Counted from the stretch's first letter, positions 17,789 through 26,158 are shown. The stretch is DNA of 64,000 nt from Inquilinus limosus (GCF_002195995.1 NZ_NHON01000020.1:18795-82794); one strand, 5' to 3'. Program-made: numbers and translations. Notes: generated by a model not told the origin, from the sequence alone.

Positions 17789-18835
17789 TCAGGTCCCGAA
17801 ATACTCCTCGTATTTCTGCTTGATGTCCTCGATGGCGTCGCGGACATCGGCCGGGTCGGACTCGATCAGCTTGATCTGCGACAGCGGCGTGCGCCCGGCC
17901 TTCTCCGTCACGTCGGGGCGGACCGACCGCAGGCCGCCGACATCGACGTTCAACTGCTGTGCCTGCTGCGAGAACATGAAGGAGTAGAACAGCTTTGCCG
18001 CGTTCGGATGGGGCGGATAGGCCAGGATCGCCGCATTGCCGAAGGCGATCGAGGTCCCCTCCGGCGGGTAGATCGGCTTGATCGGCACGCCTCGGTCCTG
18101 AAGGATGAAGACGTTGTACTCGTTGCCGTCGGCCTGGATCGGCCGCTCGCCCTGGGACAGCACCTTCGGCGGCTCGGTCGAGGACTGGACCTGCATCACC
18201 TCCTGGTGCCCCAGCTTCTCGAAATAGTCGAAGCCGAGAAGCTGGCTCAGCGCATAGGTCGCGGTCATCACGTTGCCGCTGTATCCGGGGTGCGACTTGA
18301 CCAGCTTGCCCTTGTATTTGGGGTCCAGCAGGTCGGTCCAGGTCTTCGGCACATCCTCCGGCTTCACCAGGTCGGTGCGATAGGCCATCACCGTCAGCGT
18401 GGCGCGGAACGCGGCGTACTGGCCGTCCGGGTCCTTGTCATCGGCACCCCAGAGCTTGGCGACATCCTCCGGCACCGCCGGCGTCAGCCAGTTCTGGTCC
18501 TTCAGGGTCAGGAAGTTCGAGGCGTCCGACGTCTCGATGACGTCGGCATTGTGGATGCCGGCCGAGTATTCCTGGCCGATGCGCTGGAACACCCGTTCGG
18601 AGCCGGCGCGCTCGACCTGGACCTTCAGGCCGGGATATTTGGCCTCGAAGGCGGCGCCCAGCTTCTCGGCCACCTGGACGTCGGTCGAGGTGTAGTAGAC
18701 GACCGTGCCTTCCTTGGTCGCCGCGGCGACAAGGTCGGGGGTCACCTGGTAGGGCTCGGGTGCTGCCGCCCAGCCCGGGCCGCTGCAGCCGATGGCGACG
18801 AACAGGGTAACGGCCGCAATTCTTGCGTTCGACAT
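17789..18835 (-). CDS. ABC transporter substrate-binding protein, family 1 (iron/organic-anion type)
   Basis: A 348-residue periplasmic receptor related to ferric iron/phosphonate binding proteins (FutA/AfuA/PhnS-like). The start at 18835 follows AGGGAGG and gives a Sec leader cleaved near GWAAAPE. Features are TKEGTVVYYTSTDVQVAEKLG, FEAKYPGLKVQVERAGS and the C-terminal lobe with PIYPPEGTSIAFGNAAILA. No run of four tyrosines typical of iron binding could be assigned, so an organic anion ligand is as likely as iron. The gene follows the ATPase by 11 bases. Confidence 0.87.
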   Translation of the reverse strand: MSNARIAAVTLFVAIGCSGPGWAAAPEPYQVTPDLVAAATKEGTVVYYTSTDVQVAEKLGAAFEAKYPGLKVQVERAGSERVFQRIGQEYSAGIHNADVIETSDASNFLTLKDQNWLTPAVPEDVAKLWGADDKDPDGQYAAFRATLTVMAYRTDLVKPEDVPKTWTDLLDPKYKGKLVKSHPGYSGNVMTATYALSQLLGFDYFEKLGHQEVMQVQSSTEPPKVLSQGERPIQADGNEYNVFILQDRGVPIKPIYPPEGTSIAFGNAAILAYPPHPNAAKLFYSFMFSQQAQQLNVDVGGLRSVRPDVTEKAGRTPLSQIKLIESDPADVRDAIEDIKQKYEEYFGT

Positions 18836-18846
18836 TGTTTCCTCCC

Positions 18847-19914
18847 TTATCGTGCGAGTGCCCTGCACCGCTCGGGCGGGCAGTGGAGCCAGACCTCCTG
18901 GTGCTGCGGGATGGCGACGCCGACCGGGGCGATGGCCCGCACCACCTCGCCGCCCGGCAGGCCGACCAGATAGTCCCGGTGCGAGCCGAGATAGACCTGG
19001 CGCATCACCGTGCCGGCCACCCAGTTGCCGGCCTGGCCGTTCGGCCGCTCGGTCGCGAGATGGACGTCGTGGTGCCGCACCGAGACGGCGGTCGGGCCGT
19101 CCGCGGCGAAATCGCCGCTGCCGCAGCGCAGGACCAGCCCACCGCCGCAATCGACGGCATCGTCGCCGACGCGCCGGCCCTTGAAGATGTTGGTGCCGCC
19201 GATGAACTGGGCGACGAATTCCGACCGCGGCCGCTCATAGATGTCTTCCGGCGATCCCGCCTGCTCGACATGGCCCTGGTTCATCACCACGATGATGTCG
19301 GCGGCGGTCATCGCCTCGGTCTGGTCATGGGTCACATAGACCGTGGTGTAGCGGTACTCGTCGTGCAGGCGGCGGATCTCGAACCGCATCTCCTCCCGCA
19401 GATTGGCGTCCAGGTTGGACAGCGGCTCGTCCAGCAGCAGCGTCTCCGGCTCCACCACCAGGGCCCGGGCCAGCGACACGCGCTGCTGCTGCCCGCCCGA
19501 CAGCTCGCCGGGATAGCGCTCCGCCAGCGTGTCCAGCCTGGTCGCCTGCAGGATGCGGTTCGTCCGTGCCTGGATGTCGGCCTTGCTCGCCCGCCGCAGC
19601 CGCAGGCCGTAGGCGACGTTCTCGAACACGGTCATATGGGGCCAGAGCGCATAGCTCTGGAAGATCATCGACATGTTGCGGGCCTCGGGCGGCGCGCTGG
19701 CGGCCGGGGAGGAGACGACGCGCCCGCCGACCCGGATCTGCCCGGCGGAGGGTTCCGCGAACCCGGCGACCAGCCGCAGCGTCGTGGTCTTGCCGCAGCC
19801 GGACGGGCCGAGCAGGCAGACCAGCTTTCCCTTGTCGATGGCGAGGTCGACGCCGTTGACGACCGTCAGGTCGCCATACCGTTTCGTCAGCCCGTCGAGT
19901 TCCACGAAAGGCAT
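18847..19914 (-). CDS. ABC transporter ATPase, FbpC/PotA-type with C-terminal TOBE domain
   Basis: A 355-residue ATPase. The nucleotide-binding domain (about residues 1-240) has Walker A GPSGCGKTT, signature LSGGQQQRVSLARAL, Walker B LLLDEPLSNLD and the H-loop VTHDQTEAM. A C-terminal regulatory TOBE-like domain follows (about 270-350). It is the first gene of the ATPase-receptor-permease operon. The diverged copy of the shared 25-base element lies about 60 bases upstream, so the operon likely belongs to the regulon of the adjacent GntR protein. Confidence 0.9.
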   Translation of the reverse strand: MPFVELDGLTKRYGDLTVVNGVDLAIDKGKLVCLLGPSGCGKTTTLRLVAGFAEPSAGQIRVGGRVVSSPAASAPPEARNMSMIFQSYALWPHMTVFENVAYGLRLRRASKADIQARTNRILQATRLDTLAERYPGELSGGQQQRVSLARALVVEPETLLLDEPLSNLDANLREEMRFEIRRLHDEYRYTTVYVTHDQTEAMTAADIIVVMNQGHVEQAGSPEDIYERPRSEFVAQFIGGTNIFKGRRVGDDAVDCGGGLVLRCGSGDFAADGPTAVSVRHHDVHLATERPNGQAGNWVAGTVMRQVYLGSHRDYLVGLPGGEVVRAIAPVGVAIPQHQEVWLHCPPERCRALAR

Positions 19915-19972
19915 GAATCCTCCCAGCCGCTTTTGCGGGTCGCACGCGTCTGCCCAAGGATGGGGTGTTTTT

Positions 19973-19997
19973 GTTTTCAGAAGATTGTCGACAGTTA
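19973..19997 (-). promoter_or_regulatory. Regulon element, copy 2 (diverged)
   Basis: On the minus strand it reads TAACTGTCGACAATCTTCTG followed by AAAAC. It agrees with copy 1 at 17 of 25 and with copy 3 at 18 of 25 positions; the right half-site is weak. It lies about 60 bases upstream of the ABC ATPase start, in an AT-rich patch suited to a promoter. Confidence 0.5.
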
Positions 19998-20107
19998 ACC
20001 AAAGATGTCAACGGAAAACCGGCTTGACCGGGCTCGGCGCTTCGAAGGTGAGCGAAGTCGGAGACAGCGGGGCCCGGCCGGACGGCCGGACCTCCGCTGC
20101 CGGCAGG

Positions 20108-21181
20108 CTAGAGGGCGGCCGCGACCGCCTGGCCGCATTCAACCGTGGTCGCAGTGCCGCCCAGGTCGCGGGTGCGCAGCGACGGCTGCGCCAGCACGGT
20201 CTCGATCGCCGAGACGATCGCCGCCGATGCCTCGGCTTGCCCGAGATGGTCGAGCAGCATGGCGGCGGACCAGATCTGCCCGATCGGGTTGGCGATACCC
20301 TGGCCGGCGATGTCCGGCGCCGAGCCGTGCACGGGCTCGAACAGGGACGGGAAGTTGCGCTCGGGGTTGATGTTGGCGCTCGGCGCGATGCCGATGGTCC
20401 CGGTGCAGGCGGGGCCGAGATCCGACAGGATGTCGCCGAACAGGTTGGAGGCGACGACCACGTCGAACCAGTCCGGATGCAGCACGAACTGCGCCGTCAG
20501 GATGTCGATGTGGTACTTGTCCCAGCGCACCTCGGGATAGGCCTTGGCCATCTCCACCACCCGCTCGTCCCAATAGGGCATGGTGATCGAGATGCCGTTG
20601 GACTTGGTCGCCGAGGTCAGGTGCTTGCGCTTGCCCTTGGCCGCCAGCTCGAAGGCGAATTTGAGCACCCGGTCGACGCCGGTGCGGGTCATCACCGTTT
20701 CCTGGATCACCACCTCCCGCTCGGTGCCGGGGAACATGCGGCCGCCGATCGAGGAATACTCGCCCTCGGTGTTCTCGCGCACCACCCAGAAGTCGATGTC
20801 GCCCGGGCCGCGGCCGGCCAGCGGGCAGGGCACGCCCGGCATCAGGCGCACGGGCCGCAGGTTCACATACTGGTCGAATTCCCGCCGGAACTGGATCAGC
20901 GACCCCCACAGCGAGACGTGGTCGGGGACGCCGGCCGGCCAGCCGACCGCGCCGAAGAAGATCGCGTCATGCGACCCGATCCGCGCCTTCCAGTCGTCCG
21001 GCATCATTTGGCCGTGCTGGGCGTAATGGTCGTAGGAGGCGAAGTCGAACCAGTCGAGCGACAGGCCGATGCCGAAGCGGGCGGCCGCCTTCTCCAGCAC
21101 CCGCACGCCCTCGGGCACGACCTCCTTGCCGATGCCGTCCCCGGGGATGACGGCGATGCGGAAACTGTTCGATGGCGTCAT
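20108..21181 (-). CDS. Tartrate dehydrogenase/D-malate dehydrogenase family protein
   Basis: A 357-residue NAD-dependent beta-decarboxylating dehydrogenase. The start IAVIPGDGIGKEVV, the WFDFASYDHY segment (compare WGSDYY in the group) and DHVSLWGSLIQFRREFDQYVNLRPVRL place it with TtuC/DmlA tartrate and D-malate enzymes. Catalytic and substrate residues lie in FWVVRENTEGEYS and TKSNGISITMPYWDE; metal aspartates in NLFGDILSDLGP. It is 26 bases downstream of the PdxA-like gene, so the two are co-transcribed. It is the third paralogue of this family within about 10 kb. Confidence 0.9.
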   Translation of the reverse strand: MTPSNSFRIAVIPGDGIGKEVVPEGVRVLEKAAARFGIGLSLDWFDFASYDHYAQHGQMMPDDWKARIGSHDAIFFGAVGWPAGVPDHVSLWGSLIQFRREFDQYVNLRPVRLMPGVPCPLAGRGPGDIDFWVVRENTEGEYSSIGGRMFPGTEREVVIQETVMTRTGVDRVLKFAFELAAKGKRKHLTSATKSNGISITMPYWDERVVEMAKAYPEVRWDKYHIDILTAQFVLHPDWFDVVVASNLFGDILSDLGPACTGTIGIAPSANINPERNFPSLFEPVHGSAPDIAGQGIANPIGQIWSAAMLLDHLGQAEASAAIVSAIETVLAQPSLRTRDLGGTATTVECGQAVAAAL

Positions 21182-21207
21182 GGATCGCTTCCCAGTCGGC
21201 GGGCCGG

Positions 21208-22245
21208 TCAGGCCGCGGTTTCGGTCACCTGCAACCCCTTGCGGCGCGCCAGCTGCGCCGCCAGCCGGACCGCCGCCTCCAGCGCGCCGGTGGTGGCGAC
21301 GCCCTGGCCGACGATGTCGAAGGCGGTCCCGTGCGCCGGGGTGGTGAACACCGTATCGAGCCCCGCGGTCACCGTCACGCCGCGGCTGAAGCCGCGCAGT
21401 TTTGTCGCGATCTGCCCCTGGTCGTGATACATCGCGACCACGCTGTCATAGTCGCCGGCGAAGGCCTTGATGTAGACCGTGTCGGACGGGAAGGGGCCCT
21501 TGCAGTCGATGCCGGTCGCCGCGGCGGCCTTCACCGCCGGGGCGATCACGTCGATCTCGTCGCGCCCGAACAGCCCGTTCTCCCCGGCATGGGGGTTCAG
21601 CGCGGCGACGGCGATGCGCGGTTTGGCGATGCCGGCCCGCTTCATCGTGTGGTCGACCAGTTCGATCGCCTGGATGATGCTGCGGTGGTTGATCTGCTCG
21701 ACCGCGGTGCGCAGCGGCACATGCGAGGTGACGCGCGACATCCACTGGCCGTCCAGCACGTTCATCTCCGAGAAATAGCCCTTGTGGCCCAGGAGATGGG
21801 CGAACAGCTTGTGCTCGTCCGGGAAGCGCCAGCCGCCGGCATGCAGGGCGGCCTTGTTCAGGGGCGCGAAGGTGATGGCGTCCAGCCCGCCCTTCAGCGC
21901 CAGCCGCACCGCGGCGGCCAGCGTGTCGCCCGTCAGCCGGCCCGACTCGGCCGAGACCGCGGCGCGCGGGAACGCCGCCGGGTCGATGTTGCCGAGATCG
22001 ATCAGCGGGACGCCCGGGCTGTTCCAGTCGATCCGCCCCGCATCCGCCACCGGCCGGATCGACAGCGCGACGCCTGCGTCACGGGCGCCCATCTCCAGCA
22101 CCCGGCGGTCGCCGAGGACGACGATCCGGGCGGCATCGGCGAGCCGGCCGTCGGAGACGACGCGCGCCACCAGCTCCGGGCCGATGCCGGTGGCATCGCC
22201 CATCAGCAGGGCCAGGCGGGGGGCGGCTGCGCTTGAGTCCGTCAT
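21208..22245 (-). CDS. PdxA family dehydrogenase (4-phosphoerythronate/threonate dehydrogenase-like, PdxA2)
   Basis: A 345-residue PdxA-type enzyme, which oxidises and decarboxylates a phosphorylated hydroxy acid with NAD and a divalent metal. Visible features are LLMGDATGIGPELVA (canonical PdxA has GDPAGIGPE), the metal histidines in MSRVTSHVPLRTA and in MYHDQGQIATKL, and ALNPHAGENGLFGRDE. True pyridoxine PdxA is usually next to ksgA; this one is beside a tartrate-type dehydrogenase, which fits the catabolic PdxA2 branch that handles 4-phospho-D-threonate or -erythronate. However, the DUF1537 kinase usual for that pathway is not in the window. Confidence 0.85.
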   Translation of the reverse strand: MTDSSAAAPRLALLMGDATGIGPELVARVVSDGRLADAARIVVLGDRRVLEMGARDAGVALSIRPVADAGRIDWNSPGVPLIDLGNIDPAAFPRAAVSAESGRLTGDTLAAAVRLALKGGLDAITFAPLNKAALHAGGWRFPDEHKLFAHLLGHKGYFSEMNVLDGQWMSRVTSHVPLRTAVEQINHRSIIQAIELVDHTMKRAGIAKPRIAVAALNPHAGENGLFGRDEIDVIAPAVKAAAATGIDCKGPFPSDTVYIKAFAGDYDSVVAMYHDQGQIATKLRGFSRGVTVTAGLDTVFTTPAHGTAFDIVGQGVATTGALEAAVRLAAQLARRKGLQVTETAA

Positions 22246-22340
22246 GGTGCGTTTCCTCGGCTCTGGCCGGCATTGGCGGCCGGGCGACGCTGTCGCTCCC
22301 GGGGGCCGTTGCCGGTGATCGTGCTCCCGGCTCAGGGAAA

Positions 22341-22365
22341 GTCAACTGAAAATTGTTGACAGTTT
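22341..22365 (-). promoter_or_regulatory. Regulon element, copy 3 (best palindrome)
   Basis: On the plus strand it is GTCAAC, eight bases, GTTGAC, then AGTTT, a perfect six-base inverted repeat. It matches copy 1 at 22 of 25 positions. It lies between the divergent PdxA-like and hydrolase genes, about 96 and 47 bases from their starts, so one operator could control both. Confidence 0.62.
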
Positions 22366-22411
22366 GCAATTCGAGGAAAAGGGTACAGCCACCATTCGCG
22401 GGAGGAAGAGC

Positions 22412-23401
22412 ATGGTTTCCGAGACACCGGTCGCCGTCGCGCCGATGCCGCCCCTGGCGACCGGCCACGGATCGCTGATGGAGGGCTTCACCTATCGGCG
22501 GATCAAGACCGGCGGCGCCGAGATCAACACCGCCGTCGCGGGCGACGGGCCGCCGCTGCTGCTGATCCACGGCAATCCGCTGACCCATGTCAGCTGGCAT
22601 CGCATCGCGCCGTCGCTGGCGAAGACCTTCACGGTGGTGGCGATCGACCTGCGCGGCTATGGCGACAGCGCCAAGCCGGATGGCGGGCCGGACCATGCGG
22701 CCTACAGCTTCCGGGCGATGGGCGAGGACGCGTTCGAGGTGATGACCGCGCTCGGCTTCGACCGCTTCGCCCTCGCCGGGCACGACCGGGGGGCGCGGGT
22801 CGGCTTCCGCATGGCGATCGACCGGCCGGACCGGGTCACCCGGTTCTGCGCGCTCGACATCATCCCGACCCATCACCTGCTGACCAATGTCACGCTCGGC
22901 TGGGGGCTCGAGAGCTATCACTGGTTCTTCATGGCGCAGAAGGCGCCGTTCCCGGAGAAGCTGATCTGCGCCGACCTCGACTATTACATCCAGTACAAGC
23001 TCAACAAGAAGGGCGTCGGCCTGCAGATCTTCACGCCCGAGGCCTTCAGGGAATATGCGCGCTGCACCACGCCGGAGCAGATCCATGCGGTGTGCGAGGA
23101 CTACCGCGCGACCGTGACCCTCGACCTGGCGATGGACATGGCGGATTTCGGCAAGCGGCGGATCCGGTGCCCGGTCATGGTGCTCTGGGGCAGCAACAGC
23201 CATGTCGGGCGCCACCTGAAGCCGATCGAGGCCTGGACGCCCTGGGCGCCGGATCTGCGCGGCTGGGCCATCCCGACCGGGCACTACCCGGCGGAGCATC
23301 GCCCGGACCTGGTCTATGAGAGCTTCTGGTCGTTCTTCACCGGCGCGGAACCCAGGCCCTATTCATCGGACAGCGACGCCATGGCCCGGGCGGCGCTCTG
23401 A
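22412..23401 (+). CDS. Alpha/beta hydrolase, haloacetate (fluoroacetate) dehalogenase-like
   Basis: A 329-residue alpha/beta hydrolase closely resembling haloacetate dehalogenases. The nucleophile is Asp125 in AGHDRGARVGF, with carboxylate-binding Arg126 and Arg129. The acid is probably Asp149 (CALDI), the base His291 (PTGHYPAEH). The halide pocket pair His170-Trp171 (ESYHWFF) and a tyrosine in CEDYRA correspond to the residues that hold fluoride in the studied enzyme. The ATG at 22412 follows GGAGGAAGAG. It has no signal peptide. It faces the PdxA-like gene across the regulon element. Epoxide hydrolases share the Asp nucleophile but not the HW pair, so dehalogenase or a related C-X hydrolase is the better reading. 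Confidence 0.85.
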   Translation: MVSETPVAVAPMPPLATGHGSLMEGFTYRRIKTGGAEINTAVAGDGPPLLLIHGNPLTHVSWHRIAPSLAKTFTVVAIDLRGYGDSAKPDGGPDHAAYSFRAMGEDAFEVMTALGFDRFALAGHDRGARVGFRMAIDRPDRVTRFCALDIIPTHHLLTNVTLGWGLESYHWFFMAQKAPFPEKLICADLDYYIQYKLNKKGVGLQIFTPEAFREYARCTTPEQIHAVCEDYRATVTLDLAMDMADFGKRRIRCPVMVLWGSNSHVGRHLKPIEAWTPWAPDLRGWAIPTGHYPAEHRPDLVYESFWSFFTGAEPRPYSSDSDAMARAAL

Positions 23402-23578
23402 GGATTCGGGGGCAGCCCGGAGGCTGCGGGTTCGCGGATCTGGCGGATAGGGCGGCGGGCCCGGCTCTCCCCTCCGCCCGCTGCCTCGACGGCAGCCGGA
23501 TCGGCGCGGCCGGCAGTGCGGCCGCGCCGGGCCAGCCGCATGGGAATGAGCCGGCCCGCGCCTCCCCGGAACGGGCCT

Positions 23579-24334
23579 TCAGCCGACCCTGACGCTCATC
23601 CCGCCATCGACCATCATGACCGAGCCGACCATGAAGCTGGCGCGGTCCGACGACAGGAAGGCGACGACCTCGGCGATCTCCTCGGCGCCCGCCGCGCGGC
23701 CGATCGGCGCCTTGCGGCCGTGGTCGGCCAGGAATTCCGGGCCATTGTCCATCTTGCCCGTCCAGATGTCGGTCACCACGTCGCCGGAGCCGATCGCATT
23801 GACACGGATGCCGTGCCCGATCGCCTCCAGGGCCAGGGTGCGTGTCAGCTGCACGAGGGCTCCCTTCGAGGCGGTGTAGGCCGCGATCTGCGGAAAGGCG
23901 AAATAGGCGGCGTAGGAGGCGATGTTGACGATTGCGCCGCTGCGGTTGGGGATCATCGCCTTCATCGCCTCCCGCGCGTGGAGGAACGCGCCGGTGACGT
24001 TCACCGACATGATCGCGTCCCATTCCTCCCGCGTCATGTCGACCACGAGCTTGCCCATGATCCGCGCCGCGTTGTTGACCAGGATGTCCAGCCTGCCGAA
24101 GGTGTCCACGGCGAGCGCGACCGCTTTCGCGGCGCTGTCCTCCTGCGATATGTCGGCCACCATCGGCACGACGCCCGGCCTGGCGAGGCGCTCGACCTCG
24201 GGGTTGATGTCTTCGGCAATCACCTTGGCGCCGCGGGCGTGCAGAAGCTCCGCGATGGCGCGCCCGATGCCGCTGGCCGCGCCGGTGACGATTGCGACCT
24301 TTCCTTCGACTTCGGTGGCGGGTGTGCTGGTCAT
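23579..24334 (-). CDS. SDR family oxidoreductase
   Basis: A 251-residue classical short-chain dehydrogenase. The cofactor motif TGAASGIGRAIAE, the NNAA motif (VNNAARIMG), the catalytic serine region NIASYAAY and the YTASK catalytic Tyr/Lys are present, as is the C-terminal MVDGGMSVRVG. An aspartate after the second strand (IAEDINPEV) favours NAD over NADP. The ATG at 24334 follows AAGGAGA. It is divergent from a LysR gene with about 155 bases between starts, a classic regulator-target pair. The substrate is not known. Confidence 0.9.
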   Translation of the reverse strand: MTSTPATEVEGKVAIVTGAASGIGRAIAELLHARGAKVIAEDINPEVERLARPGVVPMVADISQEDSAAKAVALAVDTFGRLDILVNNAARIMGKLVVDMTREEWDAIMSVNVTGAFLHAREAMKAMIPNRSGAIVNIASYAAYFAFPQIAAYTASKGALVQLTRTLALEAIGHGIRVNAIGSGDVVTDIWTGKMDNGPEFLADHGRKAPIGRAAGAEEIAEVVAFLSSDRASFMVGSVMMVDGGMSVRVG

Positions 24335-24488
24335 GACCTGTCTCCTTGCTTGATCACAACGGCGACGGAGAGGCGTCCGCTGCCGTGCCCAGAAGCTAGG
24401 AGGGCGCGACACCCGGGTTAATCCGCGGTATCCCGAAAGGGTTCTTCAGGTTGAGCGACATAAACCGGGCAGCATCCGGACGAGCCGA

Positions 24489-25391
24489 ATGAGAGCCAGC
24501 GGAAACAATGACCTTCGGGCCTTCGTGGCCGTCGCGGAGCAGGCCAGCTTCTCGAAGGCCGCGGAGAAGCTCGGCCTGTCGCCGTCGTCGCTCAGCCAGA
24601 TCATCCGGACATTGGAGGAGCGCCTCGGCGTCCGGCTGCTGCAGCGCACGACCCGCAGCGTGGCGCTGACCGCGGCCGGCGAGCGGCTGCTGCTGCGCGT
24701 CCGCCCCGCGCTCGACGAGCTCGACGCCGCCATCCGCGACACCGGCCATTTCCGTGACCGGCCGGCCGGGCTCGTGCGCATCCGCTGCCTGAGGCTGGCC
24801 TTCCGCACCTATGTCGAGCCGATCCTCGCCTCGTTCCATGAAGCCTATCCGGACATCTCGCTCGACATCCTGGTCGACGACGGCATCGTCGATCTCGTGG
24901 CCGGCGGCTTCGACCTCGGGTTCACGCTCGGCGAGGTGCTGGAGAAGGACATGGTCGGCGTGAAGCTCGGGCCCGAGATCCGGCAGATCGCGGTAGCCGC
25001 GCCGAGCTACATCGCCAGGCATGGCCGGCCGGCAACGCCCAAGGACCTGCATTCCCACACATGCATCCGCTGGCGATGGCCGGGCCGCAGCGCGCCATAC
25101 AACTGGGAATTCTTCGGCGACGGCGCCTGGTTCGAGGTCGAGGTCGACGGCCCGCTGATCGTCAGCGAGCAGGGAATGGCCATCGATGCGGCCGTCCAGG
25201 GGATCGGCATTGCGTTCTGGGTCGAGCATGCCCTGCAGCCGCTGATCGACGACGGGAGGCTGGTTCCGCTGCTGCGCGACTATTCGGCGCCGTTTCCCGG
25301 CCTTCATCTCTGCTATCCGCAGCAGCGCCAGATGGCGCCGGCGCTGCGGGCGTTCATCGACTTCGTCAAGGCGAGCGTTGCGAAGGCGTGA
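24489..25391 (+). CDS. LysR family transcriptional regulator
   Basis: A 300-residue LysR protein: winged helix at about residues 6-65 (FVAVAEQASFSKAAEKLGLSPSSLSQIIRTLEERLG, given here only as its family pattern of F-x-x-V-A-x-x-x-S-F-S-x-A-A) and a LysR_substrate domain at about 90-295.  It belongs to the CrgA-like group with short linker and IRDTGHFRDRPAG. It is divergent from the SDR gene and most likely controls it. The 3-prime end is followed by a less GC-rich patch with a broken gene. Confidence 0.9.
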   Translation: MRASGNNDLRAFVAVAEQASFSKAAEKLGLSPSSLSQIIRTLEERLGVRLLQRTTRSVALTAAGERLLLRVRPALDELDAAIRDTGHFRDRPAGLVRIRCLRLAFRTYVEPILASFHEAYPDISLDILVDDGIVDLVAGGFDLGFTLGEVLEKDMVGVKLGPEIRQIAVAAPSYIARHGRPATPKDLHSHTCIRWRWPGRSAPYNWEFFGDGAWFEVEVDGPLIVSEQGMAIDAAVQGIGIAFWVEHALQPLIDDGRLVPLLRDYSAPFPGLHLCYPQQRQMAPALRAFIDFVKASVAKA

Positions 25392-25429
25392 GAGTGGGCG
25401 GACTCCGGAAGCCGCTGTTCGGCTTCGGT

Positions 25430-25600
25430 GGCTGCTTCGATATTCCGTTCGATGCTTTCAATCAGAACGGTGGATGAGGCATCTTCGTCGACGCGATAGG
25501 TATGGAGTCCTGATTTTTGCACGGCCGGAACAATGATCTCTTTGTATTGTCGATCATATTTTCCGTTATCAAAAGGTTGAATGATAAAACACTTTCGCAT
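25430..25600 (-). pseudogene. N-terminal fragment of a TIR-like/nucleotide-processing family protein
   Basis: The minus strand encodes about 57 residues starting MRKCFIIQPFDNGKYDRQY and continuing through AVQKSGLHTYRVDED and LIESIERNIEAA. This is the usual opening of a family of nucleoside-deoxyribosyltransferase/TIR-like proteins seen near defence genes, where an IREADxCLADIT block should follow. Here the match breaks off after RNIEAA, and the open frame runs on only into the antisense of the lysR 3-prime end. I read it as a 5-prime remnant of a deleted gene. The family assignment is from memory of the motif. Confidence 0.5.
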
Positions 25601-25660
25601 ACTGGGCTCCAGATAACGCCCCGCCGAGTCGTACTTTAAAGTGATTTAAAGAATGGAAAC

Positions 25661-25873
25661 TTATGCTGCTTTTGATGGCTTTGGTACCGGGCGGCCTTGT
25701 TCCTCAGCGGCTTCGATCCAACTGATGATTGCATCAAGGACGTTGGTAATTGCCTCCTGCGGTGTCTGTCCGTCGGACATGCAGCCAGGCAGGTCTGGAA
25801 CTTCTGCGACAAAGCCACCGCCGTCTTCCTCATCCAGCGGACGCACCGTGAGTAGGTAGTCGGTCGGCTTCAC
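25661..25873 (-). CDS. hicB: HicB-like antitoxin
   Basis: A 70-residue HicB antitoxin with the degenerate RNase H-like fold: YLLTVRPLDEEDGGGFVAEVPDLPGC, then SDGQTPQEAITNVLDAIISWI (both are family blocks). It lacks a C-terminal DNA-binding helix-turn-helix or ribbon domain, so it is a short form. It begins 10 bases after the HicA stop, the usual toxin-first order. It would bind HicA and block its RNase activity. Base composition is lower in GC than the flanks. Confidence 0.88.
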   Translation of the reverse strand: MKPTDYLLTVRPLDEEDGGGFVAEVPDLPGCMSDGQTPQEAITNVLDAIISWIEAAEEQGRPVPKPSKAA

Positions 25874-25883
25874 ACCGAATCCC

Positions 25884-26123
25884 TCAAAGCCTCAGGCTGT
25901 CGATCAACTCGATCAGTTTCTTAATATAGATCGGCTTGATCGGTCTGCGAACCGGTATCGTCAGGATTTCCGGTCGATTGTGAGCCGAAACTTTGGCATG
26001 GCTGCCGCGCGTGGGCATGGAAAAGTCGAGGCCGTGCTGTCGGCACACGGCCTCGACCTCTGCAATTCGCCGATCACGCGAATTGGCACGCAGGGATTCG
26101 AGAAGCTTATCCGCGCGCGCCAT
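25884..26123 (-). CDS. hicA: HicA-like mRNA interferase toxin
   Basis: A 79-residue HicA toxin, a small double-stranded-RNA-binding-like fold that cleaves mRNA. The catalytic histidine is visible as His42 in PTRGSHAKVS, and the C-terminal ending PIKPIYIKKLIELIDSL is typical. An N-terminal extension of about 20 residues (MARADKLLESLRANSRDRR) makes it a little longer than the 60-residue core. It is co-transcribed with hicB. The promoter must lie in the short gap to nrdJ or inside the 3-prime end of nrdJ. Confidence 0.88.
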   Translation of the reverse strand: MARADKLLESLRANSRDRRIAEVEAVCRQHGLDFSMPTRGSHAKVSAHNRPEILTIPVRRPIKPIYIKKLIELIDSLRL

Positions 26124-26158
26124 CCGTTCTTAGAGTTCCTGGACTTTCTTCCGCTTTC

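Noticed and set aside
21208..22245. True pyridoxine biosynthesis PdxA
   Set aside because: No ksgA or surA context, and it is paired with a tartrate-type dehydrogenase inside a catabolic regulon.
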